Program-made: the position numbers and the translations under genes
Assembly (NCBI GenBank): GCA_900770395.1
Contig: CAAGKM010000020.1
Coordinates: forward strand, 1 to 64,000
Reading direction: 5' to 3'
Source of the DNA: an uncultured Prevotella sp.
Lineage (GTDB): Bacteria; Bacteroidota; Bacteroidia; Bacteroidales; Bacteroidaceae
Length of the DNA: 64,000 bases
The notes under the pieces: generated by a model
The model's input: the letters and a program-made list of their open reading frames with translations, nothing else
Told to the model about the DNA's origin: nothing
Databases searched by the model: none
Shown: positions 25,612 to 34,439 of the stretch, in pieces
Layout: every line of letters begins with the position of its first letter
Position numbering within the stretch: position 1 is the stretch's first letter

Positions 25612-25635
25612 ACCGTCCAGCGAGCGCCGGACGGT
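25612..25635. terminator. Second copy of the palindrome near trpS end
   Basis: ACCGTCC (25612-25618) and GGACGGT (25629-25635) flank AGCGAGCGCC. It shares the core with 25541-25574 and lies 17 bp past the trpS stop. Two near-identical hairpins suggest a small dispersed palindrome family. Confidence 0.6.
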
Positions 25636-25652
25636 AACGGATGCTTACTTTA

Positions 25653-26741
25653 TCATTTATTGCGGAACCGTTCGCTCTGCTCACGGATAAGCTCAGCGTC
25701 GTTGAAGTAGTCAATGCGCATGGCATGGCGGACCTCATCCATGGTCTTCGCAGCCACCTCGCGTGCCTGCTCGGTACCCTTCTTCAATATGTTGTAAACC
25801 TCAGGAATGTCCTGCTGCAGCTCTTTACGGCGCTTGCGCATAGGCTCCAGACGGTCGTTGAGCACGGCATTAAGCAGCTTCTTGCACTTCATGTCGCCAA
25901 GACCGCCACGGCGGTAGTGGTCCTTCAGCTCGTCAAGGTTCTTATATTCAGGTAGGAAGTTTGCAAAATCCTCATCGGTACTGAAAGCATCGAGATAAGT
26001 GAACACGCAATTGCCTTCCACCTTGCCCGGATCGTCCACACGCAGATGGTCGGGGTCGGTAAACATTGAGCGCACGCTCTGCCATGTATCCTCAGGAGTG
26101 TCGCTAAGATAGATGCAGTTGCCAAGGCTCTTACTCATCTTTGCCTTGCCGTCGGTGCCAGGCAAACGCAGGCAGCTCTGGTTTGTAGGCAGCATAATCT
26201 GCGGCTCAACGAGCACATCGCTGTAGGTGGCATTGAAGCGGCGCACCAGCTCGCATGTCTGCTCAATCATTGGTTTCTGGTCCTCACCGGCAGGCACCAC
26301 GTTAGCCTTGAACAGAGTGATGTCGGCAGCCTGGCTCACAGGGTAGCAGAAGAAACCTACAGGAATGTTTGCCTCGAAGTTGCGCATCTTTATCTCCGTC
26401 TTCACAGTAGGGTTGCGCTGCAGGCGGCTCACGGTCACAAGGTTCATCAGATAGGTTGTAAGCTCTGCAAGCTCAGGTATCTGGCTCTGGATGAATATGG
26501 TGCATTTCTCAGGGTCGAGTCCTGCGGCGAGATAGTCGAGAGCCACCTCGATGATGTTCTGACGTATCTTCTCAGGGTTGTCGGCATTGTCGGTAAGCGC
26601 CTGCACATCGGCAAGGAACACAAACATCTTGTCGTAATCACCCTCATTCTGCAACTCCACACGGCGGCGCAGCGAGCCTACATAATGACCTACATGCAGA
26701 CGGCCCGTAGGACGGTCGCCAGTCAATATTATCTTTCCCAT
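25653..26741 (-). CDS. trpS: Tryptophan-tRNA ligase
   Basis: This 362-aa class I aminoacyl-tRNA synthetase charges tRNA-Trp. The HIGH-type motif is [13 protein letters not shown] at ~11-23, the KMSKS loop is [11 protein letters not shown] near 200, and the Trp-site helix region reads [11 protein letters not shown]. Length and ending (a helical tRNA-binding part, [11 protein letters not shown]) are normal. It starts at ATG 26741 below a good minus-strand promoter and ends at the paired palindromes. Confidence 0.97.
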   Translation of the reverse strand: MGKIILTGDRPTGRLHVGHYVGSLRRRVELQNEGDYDKMFVFLADVQALTDNADNPEKIRQNIIEVALDYLAAGLDPEKCTIFIQSQIPELAELTTYLMNLVTVSRLQRNPTVKTEIKMRNFEANIPVGFFCYPVSQAADITLFKANVVPAGEDQKPMIEQTCELVRRFNATYSDVLVEPQIMLPTNQSCLRLPGTDGKAKMSKSLGNCIYLSDTPEDTWQSVRSMFTDPDHLRVDDPGKVEGNCVFTYLDAFSTDEDFANFLPEYKNLDELKDHYRRGGLGDMKCKKLLNAVLNDRLEPMRKRRKELQQDIPEVYNILKKGTEQAREVAAKTMDEVRHAMRIDYFNDAELIREQSERFRNK

Positions 26742-26769
26742 TTTTTATTTTATTCTAATTTTAAAGTTG

Positions 26770-26800
26770 CAAAGGTAATGTAATTTAGCCACATATCAAA
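26770..26800 (-). promoter_or_regulatory. Promoter of trpS
   Basis: On the minus strand TTTG (26800-26797), 19 bp, TACCTTTG (26777-26770); the trpS ATG is 29 bp further on. Confidence 0.6.
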
Positions 26801-26839
26801 ATATAAAAAGATTTTTTAATTTTTTTTGTGTCCTTTCTT

Positions 26840-26870
26840 TTTGGTAATGATGAAAAATATAGTAATTTTG
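26840..26870 (+). promoter_or_regulatory. Promoter of the SLC13 permease
   Basis: TTTG (26840-26843), 19 bp, TAATTTTG (26863-26870), divergent from trpS. Confidence 0.6.
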
Positions 26871-26905
26871 CAACGGGTTACACAGAATTATTTAAAATAA
26901 AGGTT

Positions 26906-28738
26906 ATGACAGCAACATTAATAGTACTCGCCATAACAGTGACATTGTTTATTATTGGCAAGATTCGCTCTGACATTGTGGCGCTATGCGCACTTACAAC
27001 TCTTATTCTACTTGGAATACTCACTCCCGAGGAGGCACTGTCGGGCTTCTCATCGTCGGTGGTGATAATGATGGTGGGACTGTTTGTGATTGGCGGAGCC
27101 ATCCTGCAGACAGGACTTGCCAAGACCATGAGCCACAAGATAGTACAGCTGGCAGGCGGCAATAACACGGCACTGTTTGTGCTCGTGATACTTGTCACCG
27201 CCTTTGTGGGAGCATTTGTCAGCAACACGGGCACGGTGGCTCTGATGATGCCGATAGTGATGAGCATGGCGGCACAGTCGGGCATGCAGCCCTCACGCCT
27301 GCTCATGCCATTGGCTTTTGCAAGCAGCATGGGCGGAATGCTTACGCTCATCGGAACGCCGCCAAACCTTGTAATACAGGAGGCGCTTGTGGAGCATGGC
27401 TACAAGGCATTGGATTTCTTCTCGTTCACACCTGTGGGATTAATCTGCATCGCCGTCGGCATTATCGTCATTATGCCGCTGAGCAAGATATTCCTGCACA
27501 AAAAGGATAAGGGAGGGAAGGAGCAGAGCGGACGGGGAAAGACGCTCGACGAGCTGGTGAATGAATACAACCTTAATAGCGGAGTGAGGCGATACCTCAT
27601 CACCGCCAACTCGGACATACGCGAGAAAACCGTGGCGGAGCTGAACCTGCGCAACACCTACGGGCTGTCGATACTGGAGATAAGAAATGAGAACAACCTT
27701 CGCGGCGGCTTAATACGTAACGTGACGCAGAGTCTCGCCACACCAGAGACAATACTTGCCGAGGGCGACATTATATATCTGACGGGCAACACGGCGCAGA
27801 TGGATGAGTTTGCCCGAAAGTCGAGGATAAAGAAGATGGATAGAAACAGCATCGACTTCTACGACCTCGGCATAACTGAGATTGTGCTCATGCCGCGCTC
27901 AAGGCTCATCGGCACAAGCATCGTGAACTCGGGATTCCGCGAGAAATACAGCATCAACGTGCTGGGCATTAAGCGCAGCAAGGACTACATCATGGACAAC
28001 ATCGCCAATGAGCGGCTCACCGCAGGCGACGTGCTGCTGGTGCAGGGAAAATGGAGCAACATAGAAAAGTTAGACAATGAGGAGACCGACTGGGTGGTGC
28101 TTGGCAGCCCAGAGAAGCAGGCTCAGCAGGTGACGCTCGACTACAAGTCGCCTCTTGCTGCCATGATAATGGCGGCGATGATTCTCGCCATGGTGTTCGA
28201 CTTCATTCCCGTGGCTCCTGTCACCGCCATAATGGTGGCAGGACTGCTGATGGTGCTCACGGGCTGCTTCCGCAATGTGGAGGCGGCATACAACACTATC
28301 AACTGGGAGAGCATAGTGTTGATAGCGGCGATGATGCCCATGTCGGTGGCATTAGAGAAGACCGGGACATCGGCAGTGATATCACACTCACTCGTGACCT
28401 CTCTCGGTTCGCTAAGCCCCACGGCACTGCTCTGCGGAATATATTTCACCACCTCACTGCTCACCATGTTTATAAGCAACACCGCCACTGCCGTGCTCAT
28501 GGCTCCCATCGCCATGAGCTCTGCCATGGAAATAGGAGCAAGTCCTTATCCCTTCCTGTTTGCCGTCACCCTTGGCGCAAGCATGTGTTTCGCCTCGCCG
28601 TTCTCCACACCGCCCAACGCCCTTGTGATGAACGCCGGAGGCTACAAGTTCAGCGACTACGTCAAAGTGGGATTGCCGCTGCAGATTATCATCGGAATAG
28701 TAATGACGTTTGTGCTGCCGCTGCTGTTCCCGTTCTGA
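26906..28738 (+). CDS. SLC13/DASS family permease with TrkA_C domains
   Basis: This 610-aa inner-membrane protein has ~5 N-terminal and ~6 C-terminal hydrophobic segments around a soluble insert. Signatures of the CitMHS/DASS type are SNTGTVALMMPIVMS and IGTPPNLVIQEAL in the first half and SNTATAVLMAPIAMS and SPFSTPPNALVMNAGGYKFS in the second. Residues ~205-390 resemble two RCK/TrkA_C ligand-binding domains (YGLSILEIRNENN; YSINVLGIKRSKD). Substrate could be sulfate, dicarboxylate or citrate with Na+; sequence alone does not decide. The ATG at 26906 gives a membrane-helix start. A decayed copy of its 3' end lies at 37392-37480. Confidence 0.92.
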   Translation: MTATLIVLAITVTLFIIGKIRSDIVALCALTTLILLGILTPEEALSGFSSSVVIMMVGLFVIGGAILQTGLAKTMSHKIVQLAGGNNTALFVLVILVTAFVGAFVSNTGTVALMMPIVMSMAAQSGMQPSRLLMPLAFASSMGGMLTLIGTPPNLVIQEALVEHGYKALDFFSFTPVGLICIAVGIIVIMPLSKIFLHKKDKGGKEQSGRGKTLDELVNEYNLNSGVRRYLITANSDIREKTVAELNLRNTYGLSILEIRNENNLRGGLIRNVTQSLATPETILAEGDIIYLTGNTAQMDEFARKSRIKKMDRNSIDFYDLGITEIVLMPRSRLIGTSIVNSGFREKYSINVLGIKRSKDYIMDNIANERLTAGDVLLVQGKWSNIEKLDNEETDWVVLGSPEKQAQQVTLDYKSPLAAMIMAAMILAMVFDFIPVAPVTAIMVAGLLMVLTGCFRNVEAAYNTINWESIVLIAAMMPMSVALEKTGTSAVISHSLVTSLGSLSPTALLCGIYFTTSLLTMFISNTATAVLMAPIAMSSAMEIGASPYPFLFAVTLGASMCFASPFSTPPNALVMNAGGYKFSDYVKVGLPLQIIIGIVMTFVLPLLFPF

Positions 28739-28795
28739 AACGCATCTATACTTAAGACCAAAAATAAGCATTTTTGAAAATTCTTTATGAAATGC

Positions 28796-28826
28796 TTGGT
28801 GTTTTCAGGATTTTGTAGTAATTTTG
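28796..28826 (+). promoter_or_regulatory. Promoter of the 28864-29552 unit
   Basis: TTG (28796-28798), 20 bp, TAATTTTG (28819-28826). Confidence 0.5.
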
Positions 28827-28863
28827 CTGCGATTTCATTTAAACGTTTAATTAGAGCGAGATT

Positions 28864-29031
28864 ATGGAAACAACAAATAAAGAGTTCTGGCAAAAGCGGG
28901 AAGCAGCTATGAAACGTTTCATGGCTACTAAAGAACGGAAAAGAGCCCGTGTTGCAGAGATAACACAAAGTCTTTGCGAAGAGTTTAAAGAAAAAACAGG
29001 CAATTACCCCAAATATATAAATGTGTGGTGA
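28864..29031 (+). CDS. Small basic protein paired with DUF6169 gene
   Basis: This 55-aa, highly charged and helical protein (KEFWQKREAAMKRFMATKER, then RARVAEITQSLCEEF) is not recognised by name. Its TGA overlaps the ATG of the next gene (ATGTGTGGTGATG), so the two are translationally coupled. The layout of a small basic first gene and a ~170-aa second gene recalls toxin-antitoxin units but is also common for other pairs. A promoter lies upstream. Confidence 0.7.
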   Translation: METTNKEFWQKREAAMKRFMATKERKRARVAEITQSLCEEFKEKTGNYPKYINVW

Positions 29032-29552
29032 TGAAGGCTCTTGCTTTAGATATAGTTAATGGCGAGTCACCATATAAAGTGTCTTGGCATGAGACATCAC
29101 ATACATATCGTTTCAAAACAGATTATGATGTGGTGCTGGCCATTGCCTTTGATGAGGACGATATGATTGAGACCGCAGATTCTTATGTTCTTTCTGTTAT
29201 CAATGTCAATAATATGCCTTCTCCACGTGATATAAAAATGCGAGATACTGTCATGTTGATAATTGAGCATTTCTTCAAAATAAATCAAGCAGCATTGCTA
29301 TATATTTGTGAAAGCGGTGATGGGAAACAGCAAATACGTGGAAGACTGTTTGAATTTTGGTTCTCCACCTACCGAATGAAAGACGATTATCTATTTATGC
29401 CTGTCACTATCGAAGACATGGAAGGACAAGAAAATTTAGCAGCCTTGATTATTCGTAAAGATAATCCAAAATTTGTTGATATTGTTTCTGAGTTCTCTAA
29501 TACGATAGCAATGTTTAGAGTAAAGCCTGAAAATCCAACTTGTTTAGAATAA
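29031..29552 (+). CDS. DUF6169 family protein
   Basis: This 173-aa protein fits my memory of DUF6169: a short N-terminal YRFKTDYDVVLAIAFDED, then RDIKMRDTVMLIIEHFF, the core LLYICESGDGKQQIRGRLFE and FWFSTYR, and a final NLAALIIRKDNPKFVDIVSE. It is soluble and has no known catalytic motif. Start at ATG 29031, overlapping the stop of the 55-aa gene. Base use is more A/T-rich than the neighbouring genes, which may mean later acquisition. Function unknown. Confidence 0.8.
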   Translation: MKALALDIVNGESPYKVSWHETSHTYRFKTDYDVVLAIAFDEDDMIETADSYVLSVINVNNMPSPRDIKMRDTVMLIIEHFFKINQAALLYICESGDGKQQIRGRLFEFWFSTYRMKDDYLFMPVTIEDMEGQENLAALIIRKDNPKFVDIVSEFSNTIAMFRVKPENPTCLE

Positions 29553-29629
29553 TAAAGGAAGATGCAAACTCATCTGTCCAGAGTCCCAACAAAAGATGTT
29601 GATAATGCTCAACAAACCGCATAAAAAAA

Positions 29630-29671
29630 CCAAATGTAATGAGCCCTGATTATTGTGCTCAAAACATTTGG
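29630..29671. terminator. Hairpin after DUF6169 unit
   Basis: CCAAATGT..GAGC pairs with GCTC..ACATTTGG with small internal mismatches, with A-run before and T-rich DNA after. It may serve this unit and the rubrerythrin gene, which converges on it. Confidence 0.5.
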
Positions 29672-29725
29672 CTTTAACTTCTATTATTCCTTAACTTCTT
29701 AGCGAAGCGGTAACTTCTCAAGAAA

Positions 29726-30301
29726 TCAATAATTGTTCTTCATCACCTCGAAGTGAGCCTGTGGATGCAGGCAAGCCGGGCAAAGCTCAGGAGCCTTCGA
29801 CGCCTCAACGATGTATCCGCAGTTGCGGCACTGCCAGTACACCTTGCCGTCTTTCTCGAACACGGTGCCTTGCTCAAGGTTCTTCAGCAGCGCTCCGTAA
29901 CGGTTCTCGTGACCGCGCTCTGCAATGGCGATGTTGCGATACATAGATGCTATCTCGGGGAAGCCCTCCTCATCTGCGATGTCTGCAAACTTAGGATAGT
30001 CAACCTCTGCCTCCTCGTGCTCACCCATCATTGCCGCACGCAGGTTCTCCTCTGTGGTGCCGATGACACCTGCCGGGAATGATGCAGTAATCTCGCAGTT
30101 GCCGCCCTCTAAATATTTGAACATACGCTTAGCGTGCTCCTTCTCCTGATTAGCTGTCTCCTCGAAGATTGCCGAGATCTGCACAAAGCCGTCCTTCTTT
30201 GCCTTTGATGCAAAATAAGTGTAGCGCATTCTTGCCTGGCTCTCGCCTGCAAACGACATCATGAGGTTCTTCTCTGTCTGTGTTCCTTTAATACTTTTCA
30301 T
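29726..30301 (-). CDS. rbr: Rubrerythrin
   Basis: This 191-aa protein reduces hydrogen peroxide in anaerobes. The diiron four-helix domain has the paired Glu/His motifs (FAGESQARMRYTYFA; EETANQEKEHAKR; AIAERGHENRY). The C-terminal rubredoxin-like domain has CRNCGYI at ~157-163 and CPACLHP at ~173-179. Length is standard and the protein is cytoplasmic. It has its own promoter (30376-30405), and together with the superoxide dismutase gene 8 kb away gives the window two oxidative-stress functions. Confidence 0.96.
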   Translation of the reverse strand: MKSIKGTQTEKNLMMSFAGESQARMRYTYFASKAKKDGFVQISAIFEETANQEKEHAKRMFKYLEGGNCEITASFPAGVIGTTEENLRAAMMGEHEEAEVDYPKFADIADEEGFPEIASMYRNIAIAERGHENRYGALLKNLEQGTVFEKDGKVYWQCRNCGYIVEASKAPELCPACLHPQAHFEVMKNNY

Positions 30302-30375
30302 AATCTTTACTTTTTAAAACCGTTATACATTAATAAGCTTGCTCTTAATTGCTGAGCCTAAGCCTTTCTTGGGTA

Positions 30376-30405
30376 CAAAAGTACGAATAAAAACGGTAAG
30401 GCAAA
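30376..30405 (-). promoter_or_regulatory. Promoter of rubrerythrin
   Basis: On the minus strand TTTG (30405-30402), 18 bp, TACTTTTG (30383-30376). The remaining 30406-30594 gap is A/T-rich with no gene seen. Confidence 0.55.
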
Positions 30406-30594
30406 AATATTTCCATATAAAAAACATTAAAACGCCATTACTTTTTCTTAAAGGGGACTTTCGTCTGCAAACATACAGCCAAGCGAGGAAAGAACAAAAT
30501 AAAAATGCATGTCTTTCCTAAGAAAAATATATGGAACTTTCCTGCTTTTGCATTTTTTAATACAAAAATGTCATTTTTTATCAAAGAATATTCT

Positions 30595-30602
30595 TACCTT
30601 TG
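30595..30602 (+). promoter_or_regulatory. Candidate -7 box of the fimbrial operon
   Basis: TACCTTTG matches TAnnTTTG, 72 bp before the first ATG. No TTTG is seen at the expected -33 position, so a weak or regulated promoter is likely. Confidence 0.35.
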
Positions 30603-30674
30603 CAAAAAATTTGATAATACATACTAAAATAGCATATCATAAGTTATAATTTATTAGTTTAAGTGCAGAATAGG

Positions 30675-31847
30675 ATGGCGTTTATGTATCAACCAAGAAT
30701 TATCAATGATAAGGGGAGGTTTATACTTCTCTGGATGTTTTTGTGTGCCTTGCCTATCAATGCCGCACCATATTTAATGACTGGCACGCTACAGGATGAC
30801 AGCGTGTGCATATACAGGGAAAAGGTTTTGTTCCCGAAAGCATCGGCAGTCGTGTCCGGCAAGTTTGCCGGCAATCAAGTGCATTTAGATTCAATCCGTT
30901 CATTTTTCTCAAAAACTGGCACACAGAAGCCTATGAGCGTTAAGGTGACAGGCTCCTATTCGCCTGAGGGGAAATATCTTTTCAACATAAAGCTGGCAAA
31001 AGCGCGGGCACAGGCATTGGCAGATATTCTAAAGAGGCTGGATCCTTCATTCACCCCCGCTATGTCTATAGAGCATCCTGTATGGGGGGGTATTGATTAT
31101 AGGCAGCAGCGTTTTGCAGAGCTGCAGGTCGTATGCCACAACGCTCCGGTCAATACAGTTCCCATGGACACAGTATCCGTGGCAGAAATCCGGCAACCCG
31201 CAGAAACCATAGCGGAGACGGCTGTTGACAGCAGTTGCGTCTCCGTGGAGACAGAGCCGAGGCATGAGACTCCTGTGTTGCCTGACAGAAAGATGTTAAA
31301 TGACAGACTGTTTCTCACCACCAACATGCTGTATGACGCAGCCCTTACCCCGAACATAGGTGTGGGGCTGTGCGTCACAGACAGGATTACGGTGCTTGCC
31401 GACTGGATGTACGCACGATGGAGCAACCGCGAAAAGCGCCGCTATTGGAGGATTTACGGCGGCGACATCGAGGCGAGATACCGCATAGGCAGGCAAAAGG
31501 CAGGCTCTCCGCTTGCGGGTCATCATGTGGGCGTGTATTGCTCCATGGCTTGCTATGACTTCCAGGCAGGACGCAGTCACAGTGGAGTGCTCTCAGACAA
31601 ATGGAACTACGCCGCGGGCGTGTCATACACCTACTCCATGCCCATAGCCACACGCCTCAACATTGACTTCAACCTTGGTGTAGGCTATCTGTGGGGCACA
31701 TATAAGAAGCAAAGACTTATTGACGACTGTGACGTGTGGCTGTCAACCCACAAGCTGGGGTGGCTCGGCCCCACAAAGGCAGGCGTGTCATTAGTGTGGC
31801 TGATAGGCAACAGTGTCGCAAACAAAAGGAAAGGAGGCGGCAAATGA
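30675..31847 (+). CDS. DUF3575 protein with OmpA-like N-terminal part, fimbrial operon
   Basis: This ~390-aa protein opens with a hydrophobic signal (FILLWMFLCALPINAAP). Residues ~75-130 carry an OmpA-like pattern (VKVTGSYSPEGKYLFNIKLA, then ARAQALADILKRL). The C-terminal half (from ~205, LTTNMLYDAALTPNIGV) matches DUF3575, a likely outer-membrane barrel found at the head of Bacteroidales fimbriae operons. The ATG at 30675 is chosen; a GTG at 30663 is possible. Codons around residue 137 contain a G7 run (31084-31090), in frame. The stop overlaps the next start (ATGA). Confidence 0.85.
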   Translation: MAFMYQPRIINDKGRFILLWMFLCALPINAAPYLMTGTLQDDSVCIYREKVLFPKASAVVSGKFAGNQVHLDSIRSFFSKTGTQKPMSVKVTGSYSPEGKYLFNIKLAKARAQALADILKRLDPSFTPAMSIEHPVWGGIDYRQQRFAELQVVCHNAPVNTVPMDTVSVAEIRQPAETIAETAVDSSCVSVETEPRHETPVLPDRKMLNDRLFLTTNMLYDAALTPNIGVGLCVTDRITVLADWMYARWSNREKRRYWRIYGGDIEARYRIGRQKAGSPLAGHHVGVYCSMACYDFQAGRSHSGVLSDKWNYAAGVSYTYSMPIATRLNIDFNLGVGYLWGTYKKQRLIDDCDVWLSTHKLGWLGPTKAGVSLVWLIGNSVANKRKGGGK

Positions 31848-32767
31848 CAGGAAAGAGGATTTTGTATATACTCCTGCCCGTGCTCTGCCTTGTGGGATGC
31901 TCACAGAGAGACCTGTGCTATGACCATTCGCACGATACGTCTGTAAAGATAGAGTTTGACTGGTCGGAGGCACCCGACGCCACACCCGCAACCATGGTGG
32001 TGTATTTCTTCCCCACCGACAACTCGCACTACACGCGCGTGGAGCTAACAGGCGGCACCTCAGGCTTCAACGCCACCGTAAAGGTGCCCGTCGGCACATA
32101 CCGCGTGGTGTGCCACAATGGTGAGACGGAGAACAATGAGGAGCGTGGAAAGTTGTTCTCTGATTATCATCTGACCACATACGACACAGGTCTGCTGGCT
32201 CCGCTTGGCAGGGCGAGCAATGCTCCGCAGCCTGACGAGACGGAAAATCAGCCGGTGCGCGCGCAGGCAAGCACATTATATTCCTATACTGTACCCGAGC
32301 CAGTGGTGCTGGAGCCAAGCGCCAGCAAGACTATCATCATGAGACCGCAAAGGAGCACTACGGTCATAAACGTGACTATAGACAATGTGCAGAACATAAC
32401 GCCGGAGGTGGAGTTCTGCGGAGTAATCTCAGGACTTGCCGAGTCATGGTATCCCTCAACTGAGGGACCCGGCGGCGGTGAGGTAATCGTTCCACTGGTG
32501 CTCTTCCCCGACGGTGACAACAGACTGAGGGGAAGCATGGAGGTGTTTGGAGACAACGCCCCTCACGACATACGGCACAAATTCAGGCTATACACATCCC
32601 AGAAATACTATTACGACTTTGACGTCACTGACCAGATACACTCTGCCCCTGACCTGCATAACATGAGCATCACATTGAGTGGCGTCAAACTGCCCGTCGA
32701 TGATGAGGGGATGGACGTGTCGGTAGATGGATGGGGAAAGGCGGAAGACGTGGAAATTGGAATGTAA
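31844..32767 (+). CDS. DUF5119 lipoprotein, fimbrial operon
   Basis: This 307-aa protein has a classical lipoprotein signal (ILYILLPVLCLVGC, Cys at ~19). The body holds a beta-sandwich-like domain (VKIEFDWSEAPDATPATMVV, YFFPTD, YRVVCHNG) matching DUF5119, seen as an accessory or anchor subunit in Bacteroidales fimbrial operons, comparable in position to Mfa2/FimB-type anchors. The ATG at 31844 overlaps the previous stop; a frame open further upstream only shadows the DUF3575 gene. The fimbrillin gene follows 35 bp later. Confidence 0.88.
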   Translation: MTGKRILYILLPVLCLVGCSQRDLCYDHSHDTSVKIEFDWSEAPDATPATMVVYFFPTDNSHYTRVELTGGTSGFNATVKVPVGTYRVVCHNGETENNEERGKLFSDYHLTTYDTGLLAPLGRASNAPQPDETENQPVRAQASTLYSYTVPEPVVLEPSASKTIIMRPQRSTTVINVTIDNVQNITPEVEFCGVISGLAESWYPSTEGPGGGEVIVPLVLFPDGDNRLRGSMEVFGDNAPHDIRHKFRLYTSQKYYYDFDVTDQIHSAPDLHNMSITLSGVKLPVDDEGMDVSVDGWGKAEDVEIGM

Positions 32768-32802
32768 TATATTAATTTAGTAATAAAATAAAAAATAAAA
32801 TT

Positions 32803-34326
32803 ATGAAAATCAAGAACATCTCCTTAGCAATGCTGGCAACGGTGTTTGCCGCATCCTGCTCAAATGAACAGATTGTGGAGACAAACGCTGACCCGACAGG
32901 TGAGGCTATTGACTTCAGACCCTCAGTCGCATCGCCGACGCGCGCTGTGGTTACAACAATTGGCACCCTTGGCGATTTCAATGTGCTTGCCAAGGGTTAT
33001 CACTCAAATAACGGCACATTGTACAGGACATTTATGATTGGAGAATATGATGAAGATAACACTCTGATACCTGGCTATGCGGAGAAATCGTCTGGAACAA
33101 TGTGGAAACTGACAAAAAACGTGTATTGGCCTACTGACGTGAACAATGCCGTATTTTGGGCATTCACAGATCTTTCAACCAATGATAAAAATGAGAATAA
33201 TGATGAGACTAATAAGGCTAATGAGACAAATAACGGTTCATGCGTAACTTGTGGTACGGTGATTTTTAATCCAACTACAGGTCCTGAAATAGTAGAATAT
33301 AAGCCATTAAAAGCAGACCTATCAAAGCCGATTGGCCAATATAATGGATGGTTTGACGGTGATTCTCAGAGAGACCTTGTAAGCGCATTCACCTTTCAAA
33401 CTACGAGAAACCCGCATGTAAGTCTGACGTTTAAGCATCTGCTTTCTCAGATTGAGATAAATGCCATGAGCAAGCATACAGTAGCGAACGTGGAGTCACG
33501 TAACGTGAAAATTAGGGGAGCATGGATTGTGAATGCTACTGCTTTGGGAAACCTTAATGCGAAATTCAGCACTGAAACTAAAACAGACAACCCTGAATGG
33601 AGTCCTGGTGGCAGTAAGGATTCATACGGTACTTATTATGCGGACGCCAGAAAAATACAGGTATCCTTGGATGGAAAACCAACAATCAACGTACTTGGTA
33701 CTGGTGGGCATGGTAACCTTATGCTTATTCCACAGGCTGTAACTTCATGGACAGGTTCTGATGCTACTACGACTAATGATGCATACTTATTGTTGCTTTG
33801 CCGTGTGGATTTGGGACATAAGGGGGATGTCACAGTCAACCCAGACGAAGAGGCAGTGTCACCGACAAATAAGGACGGTGTGCATTATCATCAGCAGTTT
33901 CCTGTGATGAAAAGATACGATGAGAATGCATACGGTCTGACAGCTGTGCCGTTGCCCATTAATTGGGAAAGAGGCAAGAAATACACTTACAACCTCAATA
34001 TCTGTGGTGAAAATACCGGTGCCGGTCAGTATCCGCCAAACATTCCTACAAATAATGATGCGGTGAGGAAATATCTCGAGAAATTCATTGCTGGAGATTT
34101 TAAGGTAAACGGAACGGGATGTGATGATATGGAAGAAGCGGACCGCAAAAAGGTAATTGATATTATCACCACCATACCTGATGGTAAGACTGTGGGCTCC
34201 TATGTGCTTGATGATCCTATCGACTTTACTGTGACAGTGAGCGACTGGGATGATGGCGGCACGTGGACTAACGGTAGCGACAACAAGGCCAGCGAGTCAA
34301 AGACTAATACGGTCAACGAAGAGTAA
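32803..34326 (+). CDS. Fimbrillin family lipoprotein, probable major subunit
   Basis: This 507-aa protein has a lipobox (LATVFAASC, Cys near 19) and a mature N-terminus with the TRAVVT site (PSVASPTRAVVTTIGT) where Bacteroidales fimbrillins are trimmed by an Arg-specific protease. Internal family blocks are LTFKHLLSQIEINA and the late NWERGKKYTYNLNICG. These subunits polymerise at the surface by donor-strand exchange. The C-terminus (VTVSDWDDGGTW and an acidic tail) is typical of the last strand. A strong hairpin follows the gene, so a large share of transcripts may stop here. Confidence 0.88.
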   Translation: MKIKNISLAMLATVFAASCSNEQIVETNADPTGEAIDFRPSVASPTRAVVTTIGTLGDFNVLAKGYHSNNGTLYRTFMIGEYDEDNTLIPGYAEKSSGTMWKLTKNVYWPTDVNNAVFWAFTDLSTNDKNENNDETNKANETNNGSCVTCGTVIFNPTTGPEIVEYKPLKADLSKPIGQYNGWFDGDSQRDLVSAFTFQTTRNPHVSLTFKHLLSQIEINAMSKHTVANVESRNVKIRGAWIVNATALGNLNAKFSTETKTDNPEWSPGGSKDSYGTYYADARKIQVSLDGKPTINVLGTGGHGNLMLIPQAVTSWTGSDATTTNDAYLLLLCRVDLGHKGDVTVNPDEEAVSPTNKDGVHYHQQFPVMKRYDENAYGLTAVPLPINWERGKKYTYNLNICGENTGAGQYPPNIPTNNDAVRKYLEKFIAGDFKVNGTGCDDMEEADRKKVIDIITTIPDGKTVGSYVLDDPIDFTVTVSDWDDGGTWTNGSDNKASESKTNTVNEE

Positions 34327-34351
34327 CTTTTAACACTTTTGCATAATAAAA

Positions 34352-34387
34352 GATGGTGTATCAAAGCATGCTGTTTGATACACCATC
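34352..34387 (+). terminator. Intrinsic terminator or attenuator inside fimbrial operon
   Basis: A perfect 14-bp stem, GATGGTGTATCAAA with TTTGATACACCATC, around GCATGCTG. It sits between the fimbrillin gene and the large 34440 gene, which would lower expression of the second. T-rich DNA after the stem is short (AAGAATTTTC). Confidence 0.7.
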
Positions 34388-34439
34388 AAGAATTTTCTGC
34401 ATGGACATATTTAACAGATAAAAATAATACATATCCGCC

